Shown: positions 42,123-51,814, numbered from the stretch's first letter. The stretch: DNA of 64,000 nucleotides from Eubacteriales bacterium (GCA_030524285.1 JAUNGQ010000003.1:89563-153562), one strand, 5' to 3'. Program-made: numbers and translations. Notes: a model not told the origin generated them from the letters alone.

Positions 42123-44642
42123 ATGGAGCAATATTCTGTTACAGGAATGAGTTGTGCTGCGTGCAGTGCACGTGTGGAAAAAGCTGTGTCAAAGGTTGAT
42201 GGCGTTACTGCCTGCTCTGTCAGCCTGTTGACCAATTCTATGGGAGTAGAAGGTACCGCAACAGCGCAGGCAGTGATTGCAGCCGTAGAAGCTGCCGGAT
42301 ATGGTGCATCATTAAAGGGGACAGGTGCGGAGGGATCATCCCGTTCTGTCACTATGGATGAAGATGCATTAAAGGATCGTGATACACCGGTTTTAAAGCG
42401 CAGATTGATCGCATCCCTTGGATTTCTGATTGTTTTGATGTATTTTTCTATGGGACACATGATGTGGGGATGGCCATTGCCGGCATGGTTTGCAAACAAT
42501 CATGTGGCAATGGGATTGATACAATTGCTTTTGACGGGCATTATCATGGTCATCAATCAGAAATTCTTTATCAGCGGTTTCAAGGGTTTAATTCATCGAG
42601 CACCCAATATGGATACCCTGGTGGCACTGGGTTCGATGGCATCCTTTGTATGGAGTGTCTATGCATTGTTTGCCATGACAGACGCACAGGTCAAGGGTGA
42701 TATGGATGCCGTCATGACCTATATGCATGAGTTCTATTTTGAATCGGCTGCCATGATCCTGACCTTGATTACTGTCGGAAAAATGTTGGAAGCGCACTCC
42801 AAAGGCAAAACAACCGATGCACTCAAAGGGCTCATGAAGCTTGCACCGAAAACCGCTGTTATCATTCAGAATGGAAAGGAAGTGGAAGTCTCCATTGAAC
42901 AGGTAAAAAAAGGTGACATCTTTGTTGTCCGCCCGGGTGAAAATATTCCGGTAGACGGCTTTGTATTGGAGGGCAGGAGTGCGGTCAATGAAGCTGCCTT
43001 GACTGGTGAAAGTATTCCGGTGGATAAGACAGTTGGCGATCCGGTTTCAGCGGCAACCGTGAACCAGTCCGGTTTTCTCAAATGTGAGGCTTCCCGTGTC
43101 GGCGAGGATACGACACTTTCGCAGATCATCCGTATGGTCAGTGATGCAGCGGCAACAAAGGCGCCAATTGCAAAAATTGCAGATAAGGTATCTGGTGTCT
43201 TTGTCCCGGCAGTAATTGCGATTTCCATTATTACTTTTGTGGTTTGGATGATCGTAGGCCAGACTGTTGCATTTGCATTGGCAAGAGCGATTTCCGTTTT
43301 GGTTATCAGTTGTCCGTGTGCACTCGGTCTGGCGACACCGGTAGCTATCATGGTTGGCAATGGCAAGGGTGCAAAGAATGGCATCCTGTTCAAGACAGCG
43401 GTTTCCTTGGAGGAAGCTGGCAAGGTTCGGGTTGTCGCGCTGGATAAGACCGGTACGATTACCTCTGGGGAGCCGAAAGTGACCGATCTGCTTCCGGCAG
43501 AGGGATGGACGGAAAATGAATTGCTCACACTGGCATATACGTTGGAGAACAAAAGTGAACATCCGCTCGCCAAAGCAATTGTTCAGAAAGCAAATGAATT
43601 ACAGCTATACGCAGAGGAAGTCACAGAATTTCAGGCCTTACCGGGCAACGGCTTATCGGCAATTTGGAATGGTGTGTCTGTCCATGGCGGCAGTGGAAGC
43701 TATATCAGTAGCTTGACGGCAATCCCGTTGAACTTGAAAAAACAGGCGGAAAAGCTGGCAGAAGAAGGTAAAACACCGCTGTTTTTCAGTAAGGATGGTG
43801 CGCTTGCCGGTATTATTGCTGTTGCAGATGTCATCAAAGAAGACAGCCCGCAGGCTGTCAAAGAATTGCAGAATATGGGCATTGCAGTTGTCATGCTGAC
43901 CGGTGATAATGAACGGACGGCAAGGGCAATCGGAAAACAGGCTGGCGTAGATGATGTGATCGCTGGTGTCCTGCCAGACGGCAAGGAGGCTGTTATCCGT
44001 TCACTCAAGCAAAAGGGTAAAGTCGCCATGGTTGGTGATGGCATCAATGATGCACCGGCATTGACCCGCGCAGATATCGGCATTGCCATTGGAGCTGGTA
44101 CGGATGTCGCCATTGATGCCGCGGATGTTGTACTCATGAAGAGCCGTTTGCGGGATGTTCCGGCGGCAATCCGTTTAAGCCGTGCTACCCTGCGCAATAT
44201 CCATGAAAATCTGTTTTGGGCATTTGCCTATAATGTCTGCGGTATTCCGCTGGCAGCAGGCGTGTTTATTTCGCTGTTTGGCTGGAAGCTGAATCCGATG
44301 TTCGGTGCAGCGGCAATGAGTTTGTCCAGCTTTTGTGTTGTTTCCAATGCATTGCGGCTGAATCTGTTTGATATCCGCAATGCAGCAAAGGATAAAAAAG
44401 TAAAACCTGTTAAGGAAAAGGAGCAAAAACCAATGACGAAGACAATGAAAATCGAAGGTATGATGTGCCAGCACTGTGAAGCACGTGTCAAAAAGGCTTT
44501 GGAAGCCATTGACGGCGTTACCGAAGCAGTTCCAAACCATGAGAGCAATACGGCTGTTGTCACGCTGAGCAAAGACGTGGCAAACGATGTGCTCAAGAGC
44601 GCGGTAGAAGCGCAGGATTATCCGGTACTGGGTATCGAATAA
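42123..44642 (+). CDS. copA: Copper-exporting P1B ATPase with C-terminal CopZ-like domain
   Basis: An 839-residue Cu(I) export pump. The N-terminal HMA domain has [11 protein letters not shown] (C11, C14). The membrane copper site CPC is in [13 protein letters not shown]. The phosphorylation loop DKTGT and the [12 protein letters not shown] hinge are present. Unusually, after the last helix and a Lys-rich linker the protein ends in a second HMA domain (about 771-839, GMMCQHC). That domain looks like a complete CopZ chaperone beginning at a Met codon with its own AAAAGGAG site, so it may also be made separately. Confidence 0.95.
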   Translation: MEQYSVTGMSCAACSARVEKAVSKVDGVTACSVSLLTNSMGVEGTATAQAVIAAVEAAGYGASLKGTGAEGSSRSVTMDEDALKDRDTPVLKRRLIASLGFLIVLMYFSMGHMMWGWPLPAWFANNHVAMGLIQLLLTGIIMVINQKFFISGFKGLIHRAPNMDTLVALGSMASFVWSVYALFAMTDAQVKGDMDAVMTYMHEFYFESAAMILTLITVGKMLEAHSKGKTTDALKGLMKLAPKTAVIIQNGKEVEVSIEQVKKGDIFVVRPGENIPVDGFVLEGRSAVNEAALTGESIPVDKTVGDPVSAATVNQSGFLKCEASRVGEDTTLSQIIRMVSDAAATKAPIAKIADKVSGVFVPAVIAISIITFVVWMIVGQTVAFALARAISVLVISCPCALGLATPVAIMVGNGKGAKNGILFKTAVSLEEAGKVRVVALDKTGTITSGEPKVTDLLPAEGWTENELLTLAYTLENKSEHPLAKAIVQKANELQLYAEEVTEFQALPGNGLSAIWNGVSVHGGSGSYISSLTAIPLNLKKQAEKLAEEGKTPLFFSKDGALAGIIAVADVIKEDSPQAVKELQNMGIAVVMLTGDNERTARAIGKQAGVDDVIAGVLPDGKEAVIRSLKQKGKVAMVGDGINDAPALTRADIGIAIGAGTDVAIDAADVVLMKSRLRDVPAAIRLSRATLRNIHENLFWAFAYNVCGIPLAAGVFISLFGWKLNPMFGAAAMSLSSFCVVSNALRLNLFDIRNAAKDKKVKPVKEKEQKPMTKTMKIEGMMCQHCEARVKKALEAIDGVTEAVPNHESNTAVVTLSKDVANDVLKSAVEAQDYPVLGIE
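44416..44642 (+). promoter_or_regulatory. Internal ribosome site and possible CopZ start inside copA
   Basis: AAAAGGAG (44416-44423) lies 9 bases before an in-frame ATG (44433) of copA. Initiation here would give a 69-residue CopZ-like chaperone with the GMMCQHC copper site. Sequence alone does not show that it is used. Confidence 0.5.
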
Positions 44643-44656
44643 TTCATTTTATGCAA

Positions 44657-44698
44657 AAAATCACCGGAGAGAAGGTTTTAACCAACTCTCCGGTTTTT
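44657..44698. terminator. Bidirectional terminator after copA
   Basis: ACCGGAGA pairs with TCTCCGGT, with TTTTT on the plus side and AAAAAA on the other, serving copA and the convergent small gene. Confidence 0.85.
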
Positions 44699-44707
44699 GT
44701 ATTTTTG

Positions 44708-44953
44708 TTATTTGATTTCTACATAACCGATAATCAGGCCGGAAACACCGTCTTTTTCGTCTTCCAGTTCCAATACCTCGGCAAATTCGCGCCCATCTCT
44801 TGTATGGTAATTAGGGCGGCTATCATCGAAAATCACACAGCCGTTTTCCAGCTCCAAAGCACAGAGATCGCCGTTAAAAATACCACTGAGGACAGTTTCC
44901 TGCTGCAAGGGACGCAAACCAGTGCGTGCGTCCGCGATCATTTTACGTGACAT
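44708..44953 (-). CDS. Hypothetical protein, 81 residues, coupled to aspS
   Basis: A small acidic soluble protein beginning MSRKMIADARTG and ending GLIIGYVEIK. I do not recognise it. The ATG lies three bases after the aspS stop without a separate strong ribosome site, so it should be translated by coupling and is in the aspS transcript. It ends at the shared terminator. Confidence 0.6.
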   Translation of the reverse strand: MSRKMIADARTGLRPLQQETVLSGIFNGDLCALELENGCVIFDDSRPNYHTRDGREFAEVLELEDEKDGVSGLIIGYVEIK

Positions 44954-44956
44954 CGT

Positions 44957-46708
44957 TTAGTCGCGAACCTTGATGTGAACCTCACGGAGCTGATGCTCGG
45001 TGATTTCACCCGGTGCGCCGCACATCAGATCCTGTGCATTGCCGTTCATCGGGAATGCGATGACCTCACGGATATTTTCCTCGTTGCGCAGCAGCATAAT
45101 CATACGGTCAACGCCCGGTGCCATGCCTGCGTGTGGAGGTGCGCCGAACTGGAATGCATTGTACAATGCACCGAACTTGGTCTTGAGATCTTCCTCGGTA
45201 TAGCCTGCAATCTCAAATGCCTTTACCATGATGTCAAGGTTGTGATTGCGGACTGCGCCGGACGACAGCTCAACACCGTTGCAGACAATATCATACTGGT
45301 AAGCCAGAATTTCAGTCGGATCCTTGGTTTCCAGCGCTTCCAGACCGCCCTGCGGCATAGAGAATGGGTTATGGGTGAAGATAATTTTCTTTTCTTCCTC
45401 GTCAAATTCAAACATCGGGAAGTCGTTGATGAAGCAGAAGCGGTATGCATTCTTCTCAATCAGGTCAAGACGTGCACCCAACTCATTGCGCAGCTGGCCT
45501 GCATAGTTTGCAGCCTTGCTCTCACGGTCTGCGATAAAGAAGATGGTGTCGCCAGCTTCCAGACCTGCCAGCTCAGCAATTTCAGACTTCATATCGTCTG
45601 GAATAAACTTATCGATCGGGCCCTTGTAGGACATGTCATCCTTAACCTGCAGGTAGCCCAGACCGCCCATACCGATGGACTGTGCATATTTCAGCAGCTT
45701 CTCATGGAAGCCTTTGGACATGTTTGCATGAACCTTGATGGCACGGACTGTCTTCTTCAGGAACGGCTTAAAGGTGCAGCGCTGGAAGAACTCAGTCAGG
45801 TCAATGATACGCAGTGGGTTGCGCAGATCCGGCTTGTCGGTGCCAAACTCCAGCATAGCCTGCTTGTAGCTGATAACCGGATACGGAGCGGCGGTCACAG
45901 AAGCGCCCTCCGGAGCAAACTTTTCAAAGGTAGCAGTCAGAACTTCTTCGCCTGCACGGAACACATCTTCCTGTGTTGCAAAGCTCATCTCGAAGTCAAG
46001 CTGATAAAATTCACCAGGGGAACGGTCTGCGCGTGCATCCTCATCACGGAAGCATGGAGCAATCTGGAAATACTTATCAAAGCCGGAAACCATCAGCAAC
46101 TGCTTATACTGCTGCGGAGCCTGCGGCAGAGCGTAGAACTTACCCTTAAACTTGCGGGACGGAACAACATAGTCACGTGCACCTTCCGGAGAAGAAGCAC
46201 ACAGAATCGGGGTCTGGATTTCCAAAAAGCCCATTTCAGTCATCTTCTGGCGCAGGAAAGAAATCACCTGAGAACGGAATACAATGTTGTCCTTGACCTT
46301 TTTGTTGCGCAGATCAAGATAACGGTACTTCAGACGGACATCCTCACGGATTTCCTTGGAGGTCATGATTTCAAACGGCAGCTGACGATACACCTTACCC
46401 AGCATATCAACGGAATGTGCTTCCAGTTCAATGGTGCCAGTTGGAATCTTCGGGTTGTAGGTTTCCTCATCACGATGCTGAATCGGGCCTTCCACAGAGA
46501 TACAGTCTTCCTTGTTGATACCCTTCAAAAGGGAAGTATCACGCATAACAACCTGCATAACGCCGTACATATCGCGCAGGTCAATGAAGGATACGCCGCC
46601 ATGGTCACGAATGTTTTCAACCCAGCCGGCAATACGCAGGGTAGAGCCAACATCCGCTTCGTTGATCTGATCCATGGTCTTGTTGCGGTAGAGATTGGAT
46701 GTGTTCAT
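44957..46708 (-). CDS. aspS: Aspartyl-tRNA synthetase
   Basis: A class II synthetase of the bacterial type, 583 residues. The anticodon-binding OB fold is at the N-terminus (LRIAGWVENIRDHGGVSFIDLRD). Motif 2 surrounds FRDEDARADRSPGEFYQLD and motif 3 lies in GMAPGVDRMIMLL. The bacterial GAD insertion occupies the middle. The ATG at 46708 has AAAGGAG upstream; a longer reading runs back into the T-box leader. Whether it also charges tRNA-Asn cannot be told. Confidence 0.96.
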   Translation of the reverse strand: MNTSNLYRNKTMDQINEADVGSTLRIAGWVENIRDHGGVSFIDLRDMYGVMQVVMRDTSLLKGINKEDCISVEGPIQHRDEETYNPKIPTGTIELEAHSVDMLGKVYRQLPFEIMTSKEIREDVRLKYRYLDLRNKKVKDNIVFRSQVISFLRQKMTEMGFLEIQTPILCASSPEGARDYVVPSRKFKGKFYALPQAPQQYKQLLMVSGFDKYFQIAPCFRDEDARADRSPGEFYQLDFEMSFATQEDVFRAGEEVLTATFEKFAPEGASVTAAPYPVISYKQAMLEFGTDKPDLRNPLRIIDLTEFFQRCTFKPFLKKTVRAIKVHANMSKGFHEKLLKYAQSIGMGGLGYLQVKDDMSYKGPIDKFIPDDMKSEIAELAGLEAGDTIFFIADRESKAANYAGQLRNELGARLDLIEKNAYRFCFINDFPMFEFDEEEKKIIFTHNPFSMPQGGLEALETKDPTEILAYQYDIVCNGVELSSGAVRNHNLDIMVKAFEIAGYTEEDLKTKFGALYNAFQFGAPPHAGMAPGVDRMIMLLRNEENIREVIAFPMNGNAQDLMCGAPGEITEHQLREVHIKVRD

Positions 46709-46750
46709 ATTGAACTCCTTTCGGAACATAGTATTTCGGGAAATAAGCAT

Positions 46751-47016
46751 AAAAAAACTGCCCATCCCAAACGATACAGTTCAGGACGAACAGAAACTGT
46801 CCGCGGTACCACCTGATTTACCGGAAAAAGTCCGGTCACTCAAGAGCGCCATTTAACGCATGGCAGAACGGCGCACCTACTGCCCTGAACAATCAGGGGT
46901 TCAGATTGCGGCTGGTGAAGTGTTCTTCGCGCTCATTCATTCTACAGCATTCGCACTATCTGCTGTTCACTGGGAGCGATAAGGAGCGTTACTTTTCTTC
47001 GTCATCGCCAATATAC
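46751..47016 (-). promoter_or_regulatory. T-box leader of aspS
   Basis: The T-box core GGTGGTACCGCGG lies at 46802-46814 on the minus strand. Upstream are the stem I start (GATGACGAAGAAAAGTAACG) and an apical ACAGCA/TGCTGT hairpin. Downstream, AACTG-ATC/GAT-CAGTT plus seven Ts (46751-46782) forms the terminator. Uncharged tRNA would promote the antiterminator. I could not fix the specifier with confidence; the candidate loop reads AGAATGAATGAGCG. Confidence 0.85.
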
Positions 47017-47022
47017 TGTCTT

Positions 47023-47051
47023 ATTATAGTATAGCCAAAAACAGTTGTCAA
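47023..47051 (-). promoter_or_regulatory. Promoter of aspS
   Basis: Perfect TTGACA and TATAAT on the minus strand, 17 bases apart, start the T-box leader. Confidence 0.88.
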
Positions 47052-47065
47052 TCGGTAGAAATCAC

Positions 47066-47106
47066 GAAAAAGAAAGCATTCACGGTAAAAATTTTCCGTG
47101 AATGCT
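47066..47106 (-). terminator. Terminator of the trp transporter operon
   Basis: An 11-bp perfect stem (47075-47085 with 47096-47106) is followed on the minus strand by TTCTTTTTC. Confidence 0.88.
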
Positions 47107-47114
47107 GTGCTTTG

Positions 47115-47915
47115 TCAGGTATTTTTCCGTTTGGAAAGCAGAATGCGGTCATTATCCAATGTTTTTCCAGCACCGGCATGGAACCGTTCCAGTAAGTCAT
47201 TTACAGTGAGACCCTCACGTTCCTTGCCTTGAATATCAAGGATAATCTTGCCGCTATCCATCATCAGAGTACGATTCCCCAGATCCAGTGCATTCTGCAT
47301 GTTGTGTGTGACCATCAGTGTGGTGATTTGATGCTTTGCTACAACATCACGTGTGATTTGCAGCACCTTTTCCGCAGTTGCCGGATCCAGCGCTGCTGTA
47401 TGTTCATCGAGCAGCAGAAGCTTTGGCGGATCCATCGTTGCCATCAGCAGCGTCAGTGCCTGCCGCTGTCCGCCGGAAAGCAGGCCAACCGGCTGCTTCA
47501 TACGGTCTTCCAGTCCCATATTCAGCAGAGCGAGTTGCTCTCGAAAACGCTGTTTATCTGCACGGCTGATACGAGAGAACCAACCGCCGTGTCCGGCAGC
47601 CAACGCCAGATTTTCTTCAATGCTCATACCTGGTGCACTGCCGCGCATTGGGTCCTGAAACAGACGCCCGATACTGCGTGCACGGGTATGTGGCGGCTGG
47701 AATGTGATATCTTTACCATCGAGTTCAATTGTTCCATTGTCTGTTAAAAAATCTCCGCAGATAGCGTTGAACATAGTAGATTTTCCAGCACCATTGGAAC
47801 CGATAATTGTTGCAAAGTCACCCCGATTTAAATGTAGAGAAACCTGGGATAAAGCCGTTTTTTCATTCACAGTTCCCTGGTTAAAGGTTTTGGATATATT
47901 TGTAAGCTTTAGCAT
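47115..47915 (-). CDS. trpZ: ABC transporter ATPase, TrpZ-like
   Basis: A 266-residue ATPase with Walker A GSNGAGKST (near residue 38), the signature LSGGQRQAL and Walker B LLLLDEHTAAL. It powers the permease encoded just upstream. The ATG at 47915 has AGGAGG 9 bases upstream and overlaps the permease stop by a few bases. Tryptophan specificity is inferred from the Trp T-box in front of the operon. Confidence 0.88.
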   Translation of the reverse strand: MLKLTNISKTFNQGTVNEKTALSQVSLHLNRGDFATIIGSNGAGKSTMFNAICGDFLTDNGTIELDGKDITFQPPHTRARSIGRLFQDPMRGSAPGMSIEENLALAAGHGGWFSRISRADKQRFREQLALLNMGLEDRMKQPVGLLSGGQRQALTLLMATMDPPKLLLLDEHTAALDPATAEKVLQITRDVVAKHQITTLMVTHNMQNALDLGNRTLMMDSGKIILDIQGKEREGLTVNDLLERFHAGAGKTLDNDRILLSKRKNT

Positions 47916-48847
47916 GATCCGGTTCCTCCTTTTTGTGACCAACCAAACCGGCGGCAGATCATCGGCCATTGTTTCCTGAGATATGGACCAGAGATTGCGA
48001 TGATAACGATAATAGAAGAAACCAGTTTGAGCATAAATGCCGGCATGTTGAAGCGCAGTGCAATGGTGTATACCAGACGGAAAATGAACGAACCAACAAC
48101 AACGCCAATGGCACGGCGACAGATACCACCTTTGCCGAGGAAGGTTGCACCGATCAACAGGGAAGCGAGGGCAATCGTTACCATACCCGTGCCAATGTTG
48201 ATATCTGCTGATTTTTGGGACTGTGCCAGCAGACAGCCAGACAGACCTGTAAACGCATTTGCAACACACAGACCAACAGTTGTGGTAAAAATCGGATTGA
48301 TGGAAGAAGAACGAACCATGTCCGGATTATTGCCTGTTGCACGGATTGCAAGACCCAGACGTGTATTGAGAAATATCGTCAGAAATAGAACAACAAGAAT
48401 CACTGCCAGCAATGCAATGATGAGAGTCTGTTTGCCCTGTAATGGAGTACCTTTGAGAATATCCTTCATAAAGGAATAGACTGTATCCGTCCGATTGAGA
48501 TTCAGTAGGGATGCACCGCCCATCACGCCAATGTTGACAGAGTACAAACCAGTATTGACAATAATGCCAGCAAGTAGGCTGTCAATACCCATACGTGTCT
48601 GTAATAGAGCGGTGATAAAGCCGGATAAGATACCGGCTATCATAGCGGCGGGAATGGATAAAAACGGATGACCGGCAATGGCAACCGTGGCGCCAACGGT
48701 TGCACCTAATGTAAAGCAGCCGTCCGTTGAAAGATCACAGACATTCAACATAGAGTAGCTGAGGAACAGCGCCAATACCGTCAGGGAGCAGATCAATCCA
48801 AGCTCCAATGCTGTCTGTCCCAAAGACAGTGCAGTTGAAAGCGACAA
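47909..48847 (-). CDS. trpY: ABC transporter permease, TrpY-like
   Basis: A 312-residue membrane protein with eight or more helices, related to branched-chain amino acid permeases (COG4120 type). GLAIRATGNNPDMVRSSSI near residue 175 is the cytoplasmic coupling loop. It lies between the binding-protein and ATPase genes. Confidence 0.88.
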   Translation of the reverse strand: MSLSTALSLGQTALELGLICSLTVLALFLSYSMLNVCDLSTDGCFTLGATVGATVAIAGHPFLSIPAAMIAGILSGFITALLQTRMGIDSLLAGIIVNTGLYSVNIGVMGGASLLNLNRTDTVYSFMKDILKGTPLQGKQTLIIALLAVILVVLFLTIFLNTRLGLAIRATGNNPDMVRSSSINPIFTTTVGLCVANAFTGLSGCLLAQSQKSADINIGTGMVTIALASLLIGATFLGKGGICRRAIGVVVGSFIFRLVYTIALRFNMPAFMLKLVSSIIVIIAISGPYLRKQWPMICRRFGWSQKGGTGSC

Positions 48848-48892
48848 GGTGGTTTCCTCCTTTTTCGATGGTTTTAATTATGTGTGTCAATT

Positions 48893-48919
48893 GAGCCTGA
48901 AGACAGTATCTTCAGGCTC
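48893..48919 (-). terminator. Hairpin between trpX and trpY
   Basis: A 10-bp perfect stem GAGCCTGAAG/CTTCAGGCTC without a T-run. It probably protects or limits the transcript so that the binding protein is made in excess. Confidence 0.5.
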
Positions 48920-48946
48920 ATCAAAAGTATCCTTTTCGTTATAAAA

Positions 48947-50026
48947 TTACTCTTCCAGATCGCTGAATTCCTCAGCTGTGGTGATTTCTTTAACCTGTGT
49001 GCAAAGCGGCTCGAATGCGGTCTTGATGGTTTCGAAGTCCAAACCCAGAGCTTCGCAGGTTTCGGTGTTAACGGTTGCAGTACCATTGTCGAAGGTCTGA
49101 ACCGGAACTTCAGCCGGGTCCAGATCATTTATCAGGATATCCGCAATCATGTTGGCAGTTTCTACACCCAGGTTTGCGTAATCAACACCATAGCCTACAA
49201 AGGCACCGTTCAGAGCAAAGGAATCAGCACCAGTGTAATGCGGGATTTTTGCATCGATGAACTTTTCATAGATACCCAGTTCAGCGGTCATGATGGTGTT
49301 GTCTGTTGGGGTAAATACGGCGTCAACGCCGTCGGCAATCAGTGCGTCGGCTGCCAATGCAACCTCATCATTTGTAGTACCAGTGCGTTCGACATATTCA
49401 ATACTGTTTTTTTCCAGATATTCCTTTGCACTTGCGATTGCGGTGGTAGAGGAATCCTGTCCCTGATCGTACAGCAGACCGATTTTCTTCGCATCTGGAT
49501 TTGCAGCGAAAATCAGGTTCATAATGGAAGCGGTATCCAGAAAATCGGATGTACCGGTCAGGTTGGAGCCGGGAGCTTCCAGAGAATCAACCAATTCGGA
49601 GCCTACCGGGTCTGTGACAGCAGAGAAAACAACCGGGATTTCGTTGTCTTCGGTTGCGGATTGCATGGCAATGGCAACCGGCGTTGCAACGCCAACCATC
49701 AAATCGACATCGTCGGCGATGAAGTTGGAAATAATCTGATTCATAACATTGGCATCAGCATTGCAGTTGTCATACGAAACCTCAAAGGTCACGTTATTTT
49801 CTTTTCCTGCCTTTTCCAGCTGTGCTTCCAGATTGTCGACAATCTGGTTCAGGGAAGCGTCGTCGACATAATTGCAGATACCTACTTTATAAGTTGTCGT
49901 GCTGTCGGAGCCGGCTGTGCTGCCAGAATCCGATGTGCTGCTGTTTCCGCAGGCAGTCAGGGATGTCAGCATAGTCATAGCAACTGCTGCTGCTGCCAGC
50001 TTGGTCAAAATGCGATTGATTTTCAT
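48947..50026 (-). CDS. trpX: ABC transporter substrate-binding lipoprotein, TrpX-like
   Basis: A 359-residue lipoprotein with a signal peptide ending in the lipobox LTAC (cysteine near residue 26), followed by a Ser/Thr/Gly-rich linker and a periplasmic-binding-protein fold of the COG2984 type (starting TYKVGICNYVDDAS). ATG 50026 has GGGAGG upstream. A leader with a TGG specifier strongly suggests tryptophan as substrate, as in known trpXYZ systems. Confidence 0.9.
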   Translation of the reverse strand: MKINRILTKLAAAAVAMTMLTSLTACGNSSTSDSGSTAGSDSTTTYKVGICNYVDDASLNQIVDNLEAQLEKAGKENNVTFEVSYDNCNADANVMNQIISNFIADDVDLMVGVATPVAIAMQSATEDNEIPVVFSAVTDPVGSELVDSLEAPGSNLTGTSDFLDTASIMNLIFAANPDAKKIGLLYDQGQDSSTTAIASAKEYLEKNSIEYVERTGTTNDEVALAADALIADGVDAVFTPTDNTIMTAELGIYEKFIDAKIPHYTGADSFALNGAFVGYGVDYANLGVETANMIADILINDLDPAEVPVQTFDNGTATVNTETCEALGLDFETIKTAFEPLCTQVKEITTAEEFSDLEE

Positions 50027-50077
50027 AGGTTTTTCCTCCCAAAAGTATATAGATTGTTTGGGCATTATAAAGTGGCA

Positions 50078-50354
50078 ATAAAAAAGCCCCCTATCCCTAC
50101 ATGGGACAAGAGCTTAAAAATCCTGCGATACCACCCAAATTGACGTAAAACGTCCTCTCGCTTTCCGCGCCACCACGCGTACCCGATGGATAACGGGTTG
50201 GGATCCCGTCGGCGTCTACTTGGTTTCCCGTTCAAGCCACCCTCTGGAGTCCATTCACACAGCTGCTCACCACTTTGATTCCACCATCCAAAGTTCTCTA
50301 AAGGTTCGCTGTACTGGCTACTACTCTCCTTCACAGGTTTTCATTTATTTAACT
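50078..50354 (-). promoter_or_regulatory. Tryptophan-specific T-box leader of trpXYZ
   Basis: The T-box core GGGTGGTATCGCAGGA is at 50121-50136 (minus strand). The specifier region reads TGTGAA-TGG-ACTCC, placing TGG (Trp) at 50251-50253. A terminator stem (50085-50115) ends in six Ts. Uncharged tRNA-Trp should allow readthrough into the transporter genes. Confidence 0.88.
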
Positions 50355-50360
50355 AGAATT

Positions 50361-50389
50361 ATTATATGCGCTTCGCATTTTTTTGTCAA
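50361..50389 (-). promoter_or_regulatory. Promoter of trpXYZ
   Basis: TTGACA and TATAAT on the minus strand, 17 bases apart. Confidence 0.88.
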
Positions 50390-50545
50390 GGCTTTTCAAG
50401 TTTTTTTCAATTGTATCCGAAAACAAAAAAATCCAGAAAATCTGACGGAATCTATTCCGATGTTTTTACAAATAATTCATATTTATGTGAAATTTTGTTT
50501 ATTTTCGTGTAGTAAGATTACGGTATTTACATAGGGGGCTTTATT

Positions 50546-51340
50546 ATGTGGATTAGCCGGTATTTTATGACCTTTATTATATATAGCTGTATGGGCTGGA
50601 TTTTTGAAACAATATATTGTACTATTGTCACGCGAAAATGGGCGAACAGAGGCTTTTTGTATGGTCCGGTGTGCCCAATCTATGGCTGTGGCGCAGTTGC
50701 TGTTACGCTGTTATTTCAGGCATTGAATCAGAATCAGGCAAACAGTATGCAGTGGTGGCAGGTATATCTGATTTCTGTCATTGGAAGTGCAATACTGGAG
50801 TTTGTGACCTCGCTTGTATTGGAAAAATTGTTTCATGCGTCGTGGTGGGATTACAGTCATTTGCCATTCAATATTCAGGGAAGAGTGTGTCTGCAAAATT
50901 CTCTTTTATTTGGCGTAGCCGGATTGGTGATCGTTTATATTATCTTTCCTGCTGTCAGCACATGGATTTCACCTGTACCGGAAATTGCCATAGAAGGCAT
51001 TTCCTTGGCTGCTATGGCATTATTTGCCATTGATGGTACGCTGACTGTTTGCGCACTGACCAACCTGAATGAAGCAATTCGTGAAAGCGAGGAGAATCTG
51101 AATCAGCATATGGAGCGATTTATCAGTTCTCTGGAGGAAAGGCGGCTGGATGTCAGCACACGAATTGCAGAGGAAAAGTTGCGGTTTTCCAGACAACATG
51201 CTGAGAAGACTGTGAAAAAATTCAATTATATGGACCGTTCGGCGCTCAAGCGTGTGGTAAAACTTCGCATGGCAAAGCACGAAAAATATGATGAACAGCG
51301 TGTGATTTTCTTTGAAGCATTAAAAAAATATAAAAAGTAG
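50546..51340 (+). CDS. CmpB-like putative ABC transporter permease (PF06541 type)
   Basis: A 264-residue membrane protein with about five helices and a charged coiled tail (about residues 175-264). The start FIIYSCMGWIFETIYC and the RGFLYGPVCPIYGCGAVAV segment are typical of the putative ABC-transporter type IV family. Many members stand alone without an ATPase, as here, so the transport role is unproven. The next gene, a broken zinc-ribbon protein, is 12 bases downstream. Confidence 0.85.
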   Translation: MWISRYFMTFIIYSCMGWIFETIYCTIVTRKWANRGFLYGPVCPIYGCGAVAVTLLFQALNQNQANSMQWWQVYLISVIGSAILEFVTSLVLEKLFHASWWDYSHLPFNIQGRVCLQNSLLFGVAGLVIVYIIFPAVSTWISPVPEIAIEGISLAAMALFAIDGTLTVCALTNLNEAIRESEENLNQHMERFISSLEERRLDVSTRIAEEKLRFSRQHAEKTVKKFNYMDRSALKRVVKLRMAKHEKYDEQRVIFFEALKKYKK

Positions 51341-51352
51341 GAGATTCATCGT

Positions 51353-51740
51353 ATGAAGTATAAAATACAGGCGTTTTTTGCAGGAAGAAATGGAATGGAT
51401 ATACTTTCCAGCGTATTGTCATGGATTGCAGTTATAACCGTGGCAGTTAGCTGTTTTATTCCGGTTCCACTGGTACGTTCAATCGTGTCTTCTGTTTCAC
51501 TTGCAGTATTTAATATATGCATATTACCGTGTTTTTTCACGCAATATCACAAAACGCAGAGCTGAAAATACAGCCTTTATCGGATTTTTTACACGGAAAA
51601 AGCTACGTTTTCAGCAGAGAAAAACACATAAATTCTATAGCTGTCCAAAGTGCAAGGCGATGCTTCGTGTTCCAAAGGGACGGGGGAAAATCGAGATTAT
51701 CTGCAAACAATGTGGAACACAATTTGTGAAAAACACATAA
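51353..51740 (+). pseudogene. Zinc-ribbon membrane protein broken by a frameshift
   Basis: Two overlapping reading frames together encode one small protein. The first (51353 to about 51500) gives MKYKIQAFFAGRNGMDILS and a membrane helix. The second, shifted by one base, continues LQYLIYAYYRVFSRNITKR and ends in a zinc ribbon (CPKC...CKQCGTQF). The joined product would be about 128 residues and match a clostridial family with a membrane helix, a FSRN-KR turn and a C-terminal zinc ribbon. One extra base near 51496-51500 explains it. A sequencing error or a programmed shift are alternatives; no slippery run is visible. Confidence 0.7.
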
Positions 51741-51814
51741 GATTTGTAGGAAAAAGAGGTCAGGTCAGCTGCCGGGCTTCAGCGCACAGTTTATTGTACT
51801 ATGAGGTGACAGCG

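Noticed and set aside
43433-43460. Programmed frameshift in copA as in E. coli
   Set aside because: No slippery run with an early stop was seen near the N-terminal HMA domain; the separate-chaperone idea rests on internal initiation at the 3' end instead.
44975-46816. A 613-codon open frame on the plus strand opposite aspS
   Set aside because: It lies fully antisense to a clear AspRS gene, has no family resemblance and reflects codon bias of the opposite strand.
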